This document shows positions 44,978 through 54,427 of a stretch of 64,000 nucleotides of DNA, in pieces (the stretch's first letter is position 1; every line of letters starts with the position of its first letter). The notes under the pieces were generated by a model, which had not been told where the DNA came from, ran no database searches, and worked only from the letters and a program-made list of their open reading frames with translations. Source of the DNA: Pseudoalteromonas nigrifaciens (GTDB lineage: Bacteria; Pseudomonadota; Gammaproteobacteria; Enterobacterales; Alteromonadaceae); the NCBI RefSeq assembly GCF_002221505.1, contig NZ_CP011036.1:2356001-2420000 (forward strand), given 5' to 3'. The position numbers were made by a program, and so were the translations under genes.

Positions 44978-47620
44978 TTAAAACGATTGTGAGAAACGTA
45001 AATACGTAACACGACCGTAAGCATCATAAAGGTTAAAGTTATAGCTACGTCCATCGTAGCTGCTTAACTGTGGCTCTTTCTCAAAGGCATTTTGCATACC
45101 AACAGACACCTTAGTTCCTGTAGGGAAGCTATATGTCGCTTGTAAATCATGTGTGATCCACGTTGCAATATTACCTGTACGCTCAACACCACCACCGGCT
45201 ACTTGCGATACATCTTCATACTGAGAACCAATCATGTTGATGTTCCAAGTAAAGTCAAAGTCTTGTATTGCATAGCTGTTTGACAATGAAGCACGTTGCT
45301 GTGGCTCACCAGTGTCTTTAAGTGTATTACGACCACCATCAATTTTACTTTCAAACTGATGACTAAATTGTAATGTTTGTTTTAATGTACCCGCTGCATC
45401 AAAGTCAAACGTTGTGTTTAGATTTAAATCTAAACCACTAATTTCCCATTTACCTTCGTTAGCATAACCCTGAGTGATAAGGTCAATACCACCATTGCTT
45501 AAACGTTTAACACCTAAACCTGCAGGAATTGGGTCACCTGTTTGTTCACGAGTTAGGATTGTATTAGCACCAAAGAAACGGATCATATTAGAGATTTCAA
45601 TCTCATAATAATCAGCAGAAAAGTTTAACCAATCTGTTGGTTGGTAAGCTAAACCTAATGAAATTTGCTCTGATGATTCAGAACCCATTTCTGCGTTTGC
45701 TAAAGTAATCGCACTTACTTGCACATCACAACCTGCTGCCTGGCCTAAATTTAGACATGACGGATCATCAGATACACTTGGGTTACCTGGAGCTGGTTTA
45801 GCTGTAAGGATATCCAACGTAGGTGCACGGAAACCTTCACCATATGATGCACGTAGCACTAGCTCTTCTGTTACATCATATTTTACTGAAACTTTAGGTG
45901 AAAAATCTGAACCGTAATCAGAATAATCATCGTAACGACCTGCTAATGTCAACTCTAGGCCTTCCATAACTGGGAATAAAGCTTCAAAGTAAGCACTTGT
46001 TAAATTACGACCACCACCAGCACTATTACCTGCAGAACCACCTACTTGACCTGCTTCTGATAATGAATCGTACGTATCAGAATAATCTTCTTTACGGTAT
46101 TCAAGACCAACAACAGCTTGTAGAGTTCCACCATTCATTTCCATTACATCAAATGCAGCAGAGCCAAACACTTCTTCTTGTTGGAAAGTACCAATTCGCG
46201 ATGTAGTTACATTCAAGCCATTTAGTACTTTAGCGTAATTATTACGTTGCTCATCTGTAGTAAAACGAGTACCAAATGGGTCATTCAGCATGTAATCACC
46301 GTTATCAACTGCAGTTCTTGCATTTGAACCCATTAAATAACCACGGCCAATTTCATACGTTTTCGTTTGGTTTTTACGTGCACCAAAATCAACAAAAACA
46401 TTACCGATTTGACCTTCAACACTAATCATAAAGTCAGTAGACCAGTTATCAACTTGACTATCACGGTTACCTAATGCAGCAAAACGATGACGATATCCAA
46501 CTTCACGTGCACCTAGACCATCTGAAGGAGCATCATAAAAAGGGCTAGCTGGGTTAGTTGGGTTATTTGGGCTATCAGCAGACATGAAAGCACCAACACC
46601 TGCGTCATTCAATGTTGGCGCGTAACGACCAAAAGACTTAGTTTTTGACACTAGAGTATGCGATAAGATTCTCCAGTCATCATTAATATCATAATTAGCT
46701 TTTAAGAACGCTGATGTATTTGATGTAGAAGCTTCGTTAGCATTTGTCGCGTTAAAGTTATATGCACAGAAATCATCACCTGATGAGAAAAAGTTTTCAA
46801 TTCCATCACAAGCGCTAGCTGATAAAATTGAACTTAGACCACCACTAAGTGGCTCCCCATCAGCACCAATACCATCGTAGCCACTTGGTTTTACCCAGTT
46901 TGCACCAAAGCTTGAAGCACCAGGCTGTACCCATGAGTAAGCATTTTCATAAATAATGTCACGGCTGTTCCAAGAAACACCACCAATTACAGAAGAGTTA
47001 TCGCTTGAAGCACCAAATACTACAGAGCCTTCTTCACGGTCACCACCGTCTTCCGGTAAGCTTACTTCTGAAGCACCGATACGCATTTCAATACCGTTAA
47101 AATCTTTTCTGGTAATGATGTTAACTACACCAGCGATAGCGTCAGAACCATATACTGCTGAAGCACCATCAGATAAAATTTCAATACGCTCAACCGCCGC
47201 CATTGGGATTGAGTTTAAATCTTGTGAGTTACCAGTTGAAGGTGACTTAGGTAAACGACGACCATCAACCAAAATTAATGAACGTGAAGCACCTAAACCA
47301 CGTAAGTTAATTTGCGAAACACCTTGCGCAGAACTACCAGACTGTGGACGAAATGAACCCGCCGAGTTAAAGCTTGTATTACGTAATAAATCGGAAACAG
47401 AAGTTTGTCCTGAAAAGTCAATCGCAGCACGATCGATAACAGTTACAGGTACAGAACCTTCTAGGTCAGTTCTTTTAATACGTGAACCAGTAACAGCGAT
47501 ACGCTCTACTTTTTCTACGCCTTCTTCAGCAGCAATTGAGCTTGCTGAAAATACAGCTGTTGAAGCTGCACCAAAAGCGATTGCTAAGCGAACTGCTTTT
47601 GAAACTTGATTATTTAACAT
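44978..47620 (-). CDS. TonB-dependent outer-membrane receptor
   Basis: An 880-residue outer-membrane transporter. The signal peptide (residues 1-30, ending SSIAAEEG) is followed by the TonB-box region VERIAVTGSRIKRT and the plug domain (INLRGLGASRSLILVDGRRL, VERIEILSDGASAVYGSDAI, GVVNIITRK). A 22-strand barrel follows, with LRASYGEGFRAPTLD, and ends in the terminal Phe of VTYLRFSQSF. Ligand specificity cannot be read; the type resembles the many Alteromonadales receptors for oligosaccharides or peptides. The start follows a GGAGAA site. The upstream 370 bp (47621-47990) contain two similar CAATGATNAT motifs near 47684 and 47699 and no gene. Confidence 0.95.
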   Translation of the reverse strand: MLNNQVSKAVRLAIAFGAASTAVFSASSIAAEEGVEKVERIAVTGSRIKRTDLEGSVPVTVIDRAAIDFSGQTSVSDLLRNTSFNSAGSFRPQSGSSAQGVSQINLRGLGASRSLILVDGRRLPKSPSTGNSQDLNSIPMAAVERIEILSDGASAVYGSDAIAGVVNIITRKDFNGIEMRIGASEVSLPEDGGDREEGSVVFGASSDNSSVIGGVSWNSRDIIYENAYSWVQPGASSFGANWVKPSGYDGIGADGEPLSGGLSSILSASACDGIENFFSSGDDFCAYNFNATNANEASTSNTSAFLKANYDINDDWRILSHTLVSKTKSFGRYAPTLNDAGVGAFMSADSPNNPTNPASPFYDAPSDGLGAREVGYRHRFAALGNRDSQVDNWSTDFMISVEGQIGNVFVDFGARKNQTKTYEIGRGYLMGSNARTAVDNGDYMLNDPFGTRFTTDEQRNNYAKVLNGLNVTTSRIGTFQQEEVFGSAAFDVMEMNGGTLQAVVGLEYRKEDYSDTYDSLSEAGQVGGSAGNSAGGGRNLTSAYFEALFPVMEGLELTLAGRYDDYSDYGSDFSPKVSVKYDVTEELVLRASYGEGFRAPTLDILTAKPAPGNPSVSDDPSCLNLGQAAGCDVQVSAITLANAEMGSESSEQISLGLAYQPTDWLNFSADYYEIEISNMIRFFGANTILTREQTGDPIPAGLGVKRLSNGGIDLITQGYANEGKWEISGLDLNLNTTFDFDAAGTLKQTLQFSHQFESKIDGGRNTLKDTGEPQQRASLSNSYAIQDFDFTWNINMIGSQYEDVSQVAGGGVERTGNIATWITHDLQATYSFPTGTKVSVGMQNAFEKEPQLSSYDGRSYNFNLYDAYGRVTYLRFSQSF

Positions 47621-47990
47621 TTGATTCTCCCAAGAATACTATTTTATTTTTTTATATTTAATCATCTGATTACGAATAAACAATGATTATGCAACCAATG
47701 ATAATACTATGAGAACAGAAAGGTCAACATAAAATTAACCTTAAGTGACTTGTCATTATCATATATCACACTTAATCACCGCTATTAGTACTGTCCGCTT
47801 ACAAAAATACTTTTGGTATGTTCGCTATAAATTAAAAAATAAAAATAACTCACTGTTTTAAAGTGGTTTACTTCATTATTGTTTTCGACTGTAGTTTAAT
47901 TGAAATCATACTTGTTAACTTTCGGCATGTGAATTTTTGTAAACAGCTTTTTAATCAGTTCTACACTTTAATTTTTACTGATTATTAAGC

Positions 47991-50336
47991 TTAAAACAAA
48001 GTACTTTGGATTGAATTTGGCAGTACGCCAAGTGCGCTTAGAATCATATTGGCAACTGGTTCTAGCTGCCGCTGTATATAAAGAGGGTAATTGAGGGTGT
48101 TATTTGCATTGTAAATTTCAGCGCCATTAATAGCATAAACATATTCTATTATTTGGCCGCGCTTTACATCAAAGTCGGGGTTATTCGCTTTATATTTTTT
48201 TACTGCTTGCACATGCGGGGGAATATTTTTTACATAGTCACTTAAATTTTGGCCTAAACGTTTACGGTATATAAGTTTTTTATCAAACTCCCCTGCGTAT
48301 AGTTTTTTAGTGTAGCTTTTTATAATGTTGTTTAATTGCTCTATTTCAAATTGTTGATCAAATAATGTTTTAAAAAGTTCGGTTTGAAACTCTTGAGCAA
48401 ACTGGGTCCAATCGCTGCGCACGGTTTCCATTCCTTTAAAAATGAGCTGCTTGGCGTTGTTTTTATCAATTTGGCCAACGTAACGTTTTTTTGAGCCTAT
48501 TTTTTTTCCTCTTATGGTTGGCATAAAAAATGGACTGTAATGGGTTTCAAACTCTATTTCTAAATAACTGGTCAACGTAAAACGAGTTTTAATGCTATCA
48601 GACCAGCGTTTGTTAATAATGTGCATCACATCATTGCCTATTTCATTACACTGTGTGGCGTTTAAGCGCTCATTTACGTTTACAAATATTGAATCTGTGT
48701 CGCCATAAATAACCTCATAACCTAGCTCTTCAATCCATTTTCGGGTGGTTTGCATGATTTCGTGCCCCCTAAGTGTAATTGAACTTGAGAGCCTTGGATC
48801 GTAAAACCGGCAACCTTTAGAGCCTAATACGCCATACAAGCTGTTCATTATTATTTTTATTGCCTGAGAAAGCATTGGCTGGTTGGTGTCTTTGGCTTTT
48901 TGGCGAGTACGGGTTAAGTGCTTAATTAATTTGGGTAGGTGATGCTGCTCGCGTGAAAATAGTGCGTCGTTAAACCCTGCTACCGCGCTTTCGGGAGAGT
49001 TTAGCCCCTCTATAAGGCCTAATGGATCAATACAAAAAGTGCGCATAATTGACGGGTACAAGCTTTTAAAGTCGAGCACTAATACATTTTCATATAAACC
49101 AGGAGTCGACTCCATTACATAACCGCCCGGGCTTTCAAACGATAAGCCATGATCGCCTAAATTAGGTGCAATATAGCCACTGCGATGTAATAAGGGTAAA
49201 TATAGGTTGGTAAATGCAGCTACCGAGCCGCCCATACGCTCTAGTTCAAGCCCCGTAAGTTGCGTTCTTACTATGGCAAATTCAAATAGCTTTAACTTAA
49301 CAAAAATTCTATTTACTAATATACAATCTTGGCGGTTATAAGCGGCAAGTGCGAGCTTGTCGTGATTAAATTGACGAATAATTTCGCTAAGGCGATTATC
49401 AGCTTGAATTAACTTAGACTCGCCCAGCACTTTATAAGAAATATTAGCTAACGAATAACTATCAAAATGATAAGTGGCATTTTTTAGTGTATCTATACCA
49501 TCTATTACGCTGCGCCCAGGTAAAGTAAGCCGGGTGTAATGACCCGTTCTAATTGTTAAAGGTTGTTGATCTCTACCTAAATTAAGCACCAGTCCTAATG
49601 CTTCTGCGCGCGCGTTAAGTACGCTAAAATCAAATTCAATTACATTCCAACCTACTATCACATCCGGATCGTTACTAGTAATGTAGCGCTGTAATTTTTG
49701 CAGTAGATTTATTTCATCAACGCACCAGTCAATATTAAATGTGTTACTGTGAGGCTGTGGCTCGCCAATCATTAATACACAATCTAGGCCATTGCCAACT
49801 AATCCAACCGAAAATAACACCCCTTCCCCGTTACATTCTATATCTAATGAAAGCGACGCGAGCTGTGGCGTATAGTTTGGATTAGCTTTTAGTTTTGCTT
49901 GAGTAATTTCGATAAAGCCATTTTTTTGTAGCGCCTCTCCAGTTACCCACACTCCTCCTTTAATAAAGCGCTCCATTAAAAATCGGTCGCTGTGGCGAAT
50001 ATCGCCTTCGTATATATTTATTTGCTCCTCAAGCTGGGCTCTTGCTTTATAAAGGCTACTACTGTCGTTAAAATAGCAGGCTGTGCAGTCAACACCACTA
50101 AAGTGGCGCATATTAACCGCTTTAAAACTTACCTTTATTTTGGCTTTGGCTAATAACGTTTGTGCAAGAGGAAGTTGTTGTTGCGCAATAAAAAATACGG
50201 CTTGCTGGTTTTCAACAACCACCTTTATAGGCCCAGACTCAGAGCTTAACCAATAACACAAAGTAAGGCCCTGCCTGTTTTTAGACGAGTATTGTTGCCT
50301 TGATAAAATAAAGCCCTGATAGATTGCTTGTGTCAA
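47991..50336 (-). CDS. polB: DNA polymerase II (family B)
   Basis: A repair polymerase for translesion synthesis and restart, SOS-induced in E. coli. I place the start at TTG 50336, giving 782 residues beginning TQAIYQGFILSRQ, nearly the E. coli length (783). The longer frame to 50411 would run through the LexA box and has no family match. The exonuclease motif SLDIECNGEG, polymerase motif A VLDFKSLYPSIMRTF, motif B IIMNSLYGVLGS and motif C VIYGDTDSIFVN are all intact. It diverges from dinG with a LexA-like box in between. Confidence 0.95.
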   Translation of the reverse strand: MTQAIYQGFILSRQQYSSKNRQGLTLCYWLSSESGPIKVVVENQQAVFFIAQQQLPLAQTLLAKAKIKVSFKAVNMRHFSGVDCTACYFNDSSSLYKARAQLEEQINIYEGDIRHSDRFLMERFIKGGVWVTGEALQKNGFIEITQAKLKANPNYTPQLASLSLDIECNGEGVLFSVGLVGNGLDCVLMIGEPQPHSNTFNIDWCVDEINLLQKLQRYITSNDPDVIVGWNVIEFDFSVLNARAEALGLVLNLGRDQQPLTIRTGHYTRLTLPGRSVIDGIDTLKNATYHFDSYSLANISYKVLGESKLIQADNRLSEIIRQFNHDKLALAAYNRQDCILVNRIFVKLKLFEFAIVRTQLTGLELERMGGSVAAFTNLYLPLLHRSGYIAPNLGDHGLSFESPGGYVMESTPGLYENVLVLDFKSLYPSIMRTFCIDPLGLIEGLNSPESAVAGFNDALFSREQHHLPKLIKHLTRTRQKAKDTNQPMLSQAIKIIMNSLYGVLGSKGCRFYDPRLSSSITLRGHEIMQTTRKWIEELGYEVIYGDTDSIFVNVNERLNATQCNEIGNDVMHIINKRWSDSIKTRFTLTSYLEIEFETHYSPFFMPTIRGKKIGSKKRYVGQIDKNNAKQLIFKGMETVRSDWTQFAQEFQTELFKTLFDQQFEIEQLNNIIKSYTKKLYAGEFDKKLIYRKRLGQNLSDYVKNIPPHVQAVKKYKANNPDFDVKRGQIIEYVYAINGAEIYNANNTLNYPLYIQRQLEPVANMILSALGVLPNSIQSTLF

Positions 50337-50361
50337 TGTCCGATCCCACTTAATATATACA

Positions 50362-50377
50362 CTGTAATTATATACAT
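50362..50377. promoter_or_regulatory. LexA-like SOS box shared by polB and dinG
   Basis: The plus-strand sequence CTGTAATTATATACAT matches the LexA consensus CTG-N10-CAG except for the final base (CAT for CAG). It lies 26 nt from the polB TTG start and 19 nt from the dinG ATG. Both genes are LexA targets in E. coli, so a single operator for the divergent pair is plausible. Confidence 0.75.
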
Positions 50378-50395
50378 ACTTTAGGTAATCATCAC

Positions 50396-52471
50396 ATGCT
50401 ATCGAGCTCATTAAAAAAAACTATTAGGCAAGTACATCAGCATGTGGCTAATAACCTAAGTGATTACCGCCCGCGTAGCAGCCAAAATTACTTAGTTGCC
50501 GAAATAGCAAAAACGCTAGCGGGTGAATATCACAAAAAACAACGTATTTGCGTTATAGAAGCAGGTACAGGCACGGGCAAGTCTCTGGCATATTGTTTAG
50601 GCGCTTTGCCACTTGCGCTAGCACAAAAAAAGAAATTAGTTATTTCAACCGCCACAGTTGCGCTGCAAGAGCAGTTAATAGCCAAAGAGTTACCTTTTTT
50701 TAAAAAGCATTCAGGGCTTAGTTTTAAGTTTGATTTAGTAAAAGGTCGCCAGCGATATATTTGCGCTCATAAACTACACAATGCGGTTAACGGCGATAGC
50801 CAAACACAAATGGAATTTATGCCTACGCTTAGCTCCCCTTTAAGCGTAATGGAAACCAAATGTTTAAATGAGCTTTACACCGCTTATACAACTAAAAAAT
50901 GGCAAGGCGACAGAGATAGCTGGGCCGACACGGTTCCCGATAAAGTATGGGGATTAATAGCCTGCGATAAACATTCGTGCCAGCGCCAAATGAAAGCGCA
51001 TCAAACCTGCCCGTTTCAGCTTGCCCGCCAGCAATTAATGCAAATGGATGTACTGGTGATCAACCACTCTTTATTGCTTGCAGATTTAGACTTAGGCGGG
51101 GGTAAAATTTTACCCGAACCCGACAACACTATTTATGTAATTGATGAAGCACACCATTTAGCACACATCACTCGCGACTTTTCATCTGCGGCGGCGACAA
51201 TAAAAGGCACTATAGAGTGGCTCGATAAGCTCACTAAATTTAGCGGCAAAATGGCTAAAGTAATAGTGGGTCAAAAGGCGATCGGGCAAAACTTTAAGCT
51301 TTGCGATAGCATTAACGACGCCAACAAAGATTTAAAAGTAGTACGCGACATTCTCGATAATGCTGACTTTGAATATTCAAAAGATGATACTTACAGGTTC
51401 GAAAATGGCGAAATTCCACAGTCACTACACAGTAAAGCCAAAGATATAAGCGAAGCCACGCAAGATGCACTGCGCTGCTTAAGTAAAATGCATGACACGC
51501 TAACCCAAGATGTAAGCGACGGCGATATAAAACCCTACGTAGCCGACCCTATTTTAGGCGAGAGCGGGCAATACATAAATCGTTTAGAGCAATTAAATAA
51601 GCTGTGGTTTAGCTATGCAAATAAAGGTGAAGGCACACCCCATGCTAGGTGGATAAAGCGCCTTGAGTATAAAAACCACCATGACCATTTATTAAGCGAC
51701 TGCCCTATTGAAGTAGGTTACTACTTAAAAGACAAGCTATGGAGCGAGTGCGCGGGCGCAGTTTTATGCTCGGCTACATTAAGTGCTTTAGGCTCGTTTG
51801 ATCATTTTGCTTACGAAACAGGCCTGGCCAAAGAGGAAGGCGTTAAATTTATTAAAGTGCCCTCGCCTTTCGACTACCCTAATCAAGCAACTTTGCGTAT
51901 TCCGGTTTCTAAAATTGAACCAACCGATAAAGCATTTAGCGATCACTTAGCCAATACTCTACCTGAGTATTTAGACACCAAAAAAGCCAACCTAGTATTG
52001 TTTGCTTCTTATTGGCAAATGGACCATGTATCAAAGTTTCTTAGAACAAAAGGTTTTAACTTATTAGTACAAGGCGAAATGTCGCGTGAGGCAATGCTTA
52101 AATTACATACTAAAAATATTGATGAAGGCAAAGGTAGCATTTTATTTGGCACTCAAAGCTTATCAGAAGGCCTTGATTTACCAGGAAAATACCTAGAGAA
52201 TCTAATAATTACAAAAATTCCTTTTGCCGTACCCACCTCGCCAATTGAAGAAGCGCAAGCCGAGTTTGTACAAAGTAAAGGCGGCAATCCTTTTTTATCA
52301 ATAACCGTTCCCGATGCGGCAAAGAAATTGGTACAAAGCTGTGGTAGACTGCTGCGTAAAGAAAGCGATGCTGGCTGTATAACTATTCTCGATAGGCGCT
52401 TGATCACTAAGCGATACGGCAAAGCAATGCTCGACACCTTACCTCCTTTTAAAAGACAGATAGATTATTAA
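50396..52471 (+). CDS. dinG: ATP-dependent DNA helicase DinG
   Basis: A superfamily 2 (XPD-like) 5'-3' helicase of 691 residues that unwinds forks, R-loops and D-loops. Walker A is IEAGTGTGKSLAYCLG near residue 57. The four Fe-S cysteines lie in RYICAHKL and CDKHSCQRQMKAHQTC, and the DEAH box is VIDEAHHLAHI. FGTQSLSEGLDLPG and LVQSCGRLLRKESD are motifs V and VI. A LexA-like box precedes it. The TSUP gene begins 2 nt after the stop and priC 1 nt after that, so dinG heads a three-gene operon. Confidence 0.96.
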   Translation: MLSSSLKKTIRQVHQHVANNLSDYRPRSSQNYLVAEIAKTLAGEYHKKQRICVIEAGTGTGKSLAYCLGALPLALAQKKKLVISTATVALQEQLIAKELPFFKKHSGLSFKFDLVKGRQRYICAHKLHNAVNGDSQTQMEFMPTLSSPLSVMETKCLNELYTAYTTKKWQGDRDSWADTVPDKVWGLIACDKHSCQRQMKAHQTCPFQLARQQLMQMDVLVINHSLLLADLDLGGGKILPEPDNTIYVIDEAHHLAHITRDFSSAAATIKGTIEWLDKLTKFSGKMAKVIVGQKAIGQNFKLCDSINDANKDLKVVRDILDNADFEYSKDDTYRFENGEIPQSLHSKAKDISEATQDALRCLSKMHDTLTQDVSDGDIKPYVADPILGESGQYINRLEQLNKLWFSYANKGEGTPHARWIKRLEYKNHHDHLLSDCPIEVGYYLKDKLWSECAGAVLCSATLSALGSFDHFAYETGLAKEEGVKFIKVPSPFDYPNQATLRIPVSKIEPTDKAFSDHLANTLPEYLDTKKANLVLFASYWQMDHVSKFLRTKGFNLLVQGEMSREAMLKLHTKNIDEGKGSILFGTQSLSEGLDLPGKYLENLIITKIPFAVPTSPIEEAQAEFVQSKGGNPFLSITVPDAAKKLVQSCGRLLRKESDAGCITILDRRLITKRYGKAMLDTLPPFKRQIDY

Positions 52472-52473
52472 TA

Positions 52474-53250
52474 ATGTTTGAACTTGCACTCGATCCAACA
52501 ACCTGGGCTATTTTATGTGCCGTTGCACTTGCCGCAGGTTTTATTGACGCCATCGCCGGTGGTGGTGGTATGTTAACGGTTCCTGCTTTATTAACAGCAG
52601 GCTTACCACCGCATTTAACGCTTGGCACAAATAAATTAGCCGCAAGCTTTGGCTCTTTAACTGCAAGTTATACTTATTATAAAAAAGACTTATTTAACCC
52701 TAAGTTTTGGCTAGCCTCTATTTTTGCCACCGCCATTGGCGCATTAATAGGCACTTTAATAGTTGATCATTTAAGTATCGACTTCTTAAATAAATTATTA
52801 CCTATAATTATAATTGTTGTAGCCTGTTATAGCTTGTTTGGTAGTTTAAGTACCACAGAGGGAAGTGAGCTACCTAAGCTTACGCAAACAATGAAAATAA
52901 AGCAGTGGCTGCAAGGCTTAAGCTTAGGTTTTTTTGATGGCTTAGCAGGACCAGGTACAGGCACCTTTTGGACCGCCTCAAACGGCATGCTATATAAAAT
53001 GAACCTACTGCTAAATTGTGGTTTATCGCGCTCAATGAACTTTGTGTCTAACTTTATTTCACTTATTACTTTTGTAGCATTAGGCCATGTTAACTTTTTA
53101 CTGGGTATTACTATGGGCTTTTTTATCATGCTAGGCGCATGGTTTGGCGCGCATTCAGCAATACGCTTTGGCAGCAAGTTTATTCGCCCAGTATTTAATA
53201 CTATGGTTATATTATTAGCACTAAAACTTATTTACGAGGCTTACTTTTAA
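52474..53250 (+). CDS. TSUP-family transporter (TauE/SafE, YfcA-like)
   Basis: A 258-residue inner-membrane protein with about eight helices. It has the two-fold repeat pattern of the TSUP family: AAGFIDAIAGGGGMLTVPAL and LGTNKLAASFGSLTASYTY in the first half, and GFFDGLAGPGTGTFWTAS and RSMNFVSNFISLITFVALGH in the second. The family includes exporters of sulfite and other organic or inorganic sulfur anions; the substrate here is unknown. It sits 2 nt after dinG and 1 nt before priC, an odd place for a transporter, and is presumably co-transcribed with both. Confidence 0.93.
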   Translation: MFELALDPTTWAILCAVALAAGFIDAIAGGGGMLTVPALLTAGLPPHLTLGTNKLAASFGSLTASYTYYKKDLFNPKFWLASIFATAIGALIGTLIVDHLSIDFLNKLLPIIIIVVACYSLFGSLSTTEGSELPKLTQTMKIKQWLQGLSLGFFDGLAGPGTGTFWTASNGMLYKMNLLLNCGLSRSMNFVSNFISLITFVALGHVNFLLGITMGFFIMLGAWFGAHSAIRFGSKFIRPVFNTMVILLALKLIYEAYF

Positions 53251-53251
53251 T

Positions 53252-53860
53252 ATGCACTCACCCGCTTTTGATAAACTACGCCAACAAGTTGCAACCTTAA
53301 AGCAGCAAGCCGAGCAATTTGATAAAGCCAAACTGTTTTCTAAAAACCGTTATATGCAAGCGCAACCAAGCTTATTTGACCGTGCTGTTTTTAGTACTAA
53401 AAGTATGAACCTAGCCGACTATGTAGCCGAAATAGAAGACGAAGTATCGTCTTTACCACCAAGTGAGCATCGCCATGCATACACCTACGCACTTGAACGT
53501 ATAGCAACACAAGTACAAGCTGTTTTTAATGTTATTAAATCAACCCCTATTTGGATAAAAGAAAATAAAAGTCACTATAAACCGCGCCCCAAACAAGCTG
53601 TTTATAAACAAGCCGTGCAACAAGTAATACAATCATCTCATGAGCTTTATGACGAACTTAAACAAAACCACGAATTTGAACGCCGATTATTGTTAATGAT
53701 TGAAGAGCGTAAAATGCAAATGGATAAAGCAACTCCAGCTAAAGCACAAAAGCTAAATTTGGAAATATTAACAACGCATGCACGCTTAGGGCGCTGTAGA
53801 AAAGCGATTTCAGCCACCGAAGAAAAAATACAGCGTGTAGAAAAACAACAACTTCGCTAA
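53252..53860 (+). CDS. priC: Primosomal replication protein N'' (PriC)
   Basis: Helps reload DnaB at stalled forks. It has 202 residues, highly helical and basic. FDKLRQQVATLKQQAEQFD at the N-terminus, LFDRAVFSTKSMNLADYV and the C-terminal LEILTTHARLGRCRKAISAT are typical. It is co-transcribed with dinG and the TSUP gene (1-nt gap). A nearby ybaM-like gene (54266) recalls the E. coli priC-ybaM pairing, which supports the call. Confidence 0.85.
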   Translation: MHSPAFDKLRQQVATLKQQAEQFDKAKLFSKNRYMQAQPSLFDRAVFSTKSMNLADYVAEIEDEVSSLPPSEHRHAYTYALERIATQVQAVFNVIKSTPIWIKENKSHYKPRPKQAVYKQAVQQVIQSSHELYDELKQNHEFERRLLLMIEERKMQMDKATPAKAQKLNLEILTTHARLGRCRKAISATEEKIQRVEKQQLR

Positions 53861-54000
53861 ACACTTTAAGTATGTTTCACAATGCCAATCAAGCCGTTAA
53901 CTAATTAACCGTTAATAAATAGCTGTAAAGCTATCCCCTCGATTTATACTGTTCCTTGGTATAAACTCAATTAAATGGATTAAAAACGAGCGAGTGGAAT

Positions 54001-54276
54001 ATGCAATTACACGAAGATATACATAACTTTTATGAAAAATTTGTTTTAGAAGAAATAATTAATCGCAAACTTAATGAACAGTATACTGATGATGTAATGG
54101 CCGATTTTTGCTGTACTGTTTTAAATCAACTGCCTGCGCGCTATATTCGCTCCGACGTAGATATGGCCTATTATTTATCACAAACAGAGCGTATGCATAT
54201 GCAACAGCGGGTGCAAACAGCCATTGATGTAGCAATTAGCCAAATTGCAAAAAAGAAACCTCAGCATGAGCAATAA
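54001..54276 (+). CDS. ComFB-domain protein
   Basis: A 91-residue helical protein of the late-competence ComFB family: LHEDIHNFYEKFVLEEII, DDVMADFCCTVLNQLPARYI and SDVDMAYYLSQTERMHMQQR. Some ComFB-type proteins (for example CdgR in cyanobacteria) have been reported as cyclic-dinucleotide receptors; whether this short form binds one is not known. It starts 140 nt after priC and overlaps ybaM by 11 nt, suggesting coupled translation. Confidence 0.8.
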   Translation: MQLHEDIHNFYEKFVLEEIINRKLNEQYTDDVMADFCCTVLNQLPARYIRSDVDMAYYLSQTERMHMQQRVQTAIDVAISQIAKKKPQHEQ

Positions 54277-54427
54277 TCTACAACAAGCACCAACCCATAT
54301 AAAACTCGCAGTCGATTTAATTATGCTACTAGAGCAACACGACGTTGCTCCTGATGAAGTACTTAAAGCACTCGAAATAGTAAAAAGCGACTTCGAAAAA
54401 AAGCAGAGTAATAAGCTAGCTTTGTGA
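54266..54427 (+). CDS. ybaM: YbaM (DUF2496) small protein
   Basis: A 53-residue protein from the ATG at 54266 (MSNNLQQAPTHIKLAVDLIM), exactly the size of E. coli YbaM. The internal LAVDLIMLLEQHDVAPDEVL and KALEIVKSDFEKK are diagnostic. The function is unknown. The upstream in-frame ATG at 54245 adds seven unsupported residues. It overlaps the ComFB gene by 11 nt and its last 12 nt overlap the convergent FAN1-exonuclease gene. Confidence 0.88.
   Translation: MSNNLQQAPTHIKLAVDLIMLLEQHDVAPDEVLKALEIVKSDFEKKQSNKLAL

Noticed and set aside
46956..47609. A 217-codon plus-strand open frame inside the TonB-receptor gene
   Set aside because: It is antisense to a clearly coding receptor sequence, and its Pro/Ser/Glu-rich product shows no domain. 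It is a shadow frame.
47684..47712. Possible Fur box before the TonB-dependent receptor (two CAATGATNAT motifs)
   Set aside because: The motifs are direct rather than inverted repeats and do not give the 7-1-7 Fur pattern. I do not infer iron regulation from them.
50337..50411. Longer polB frame starting at ATG 50411
   Set aside because: The extra 25 residues have no counterpart in PolB and would be encoded across the LexA box and into dinG. TTG at 50336 gives the family length.
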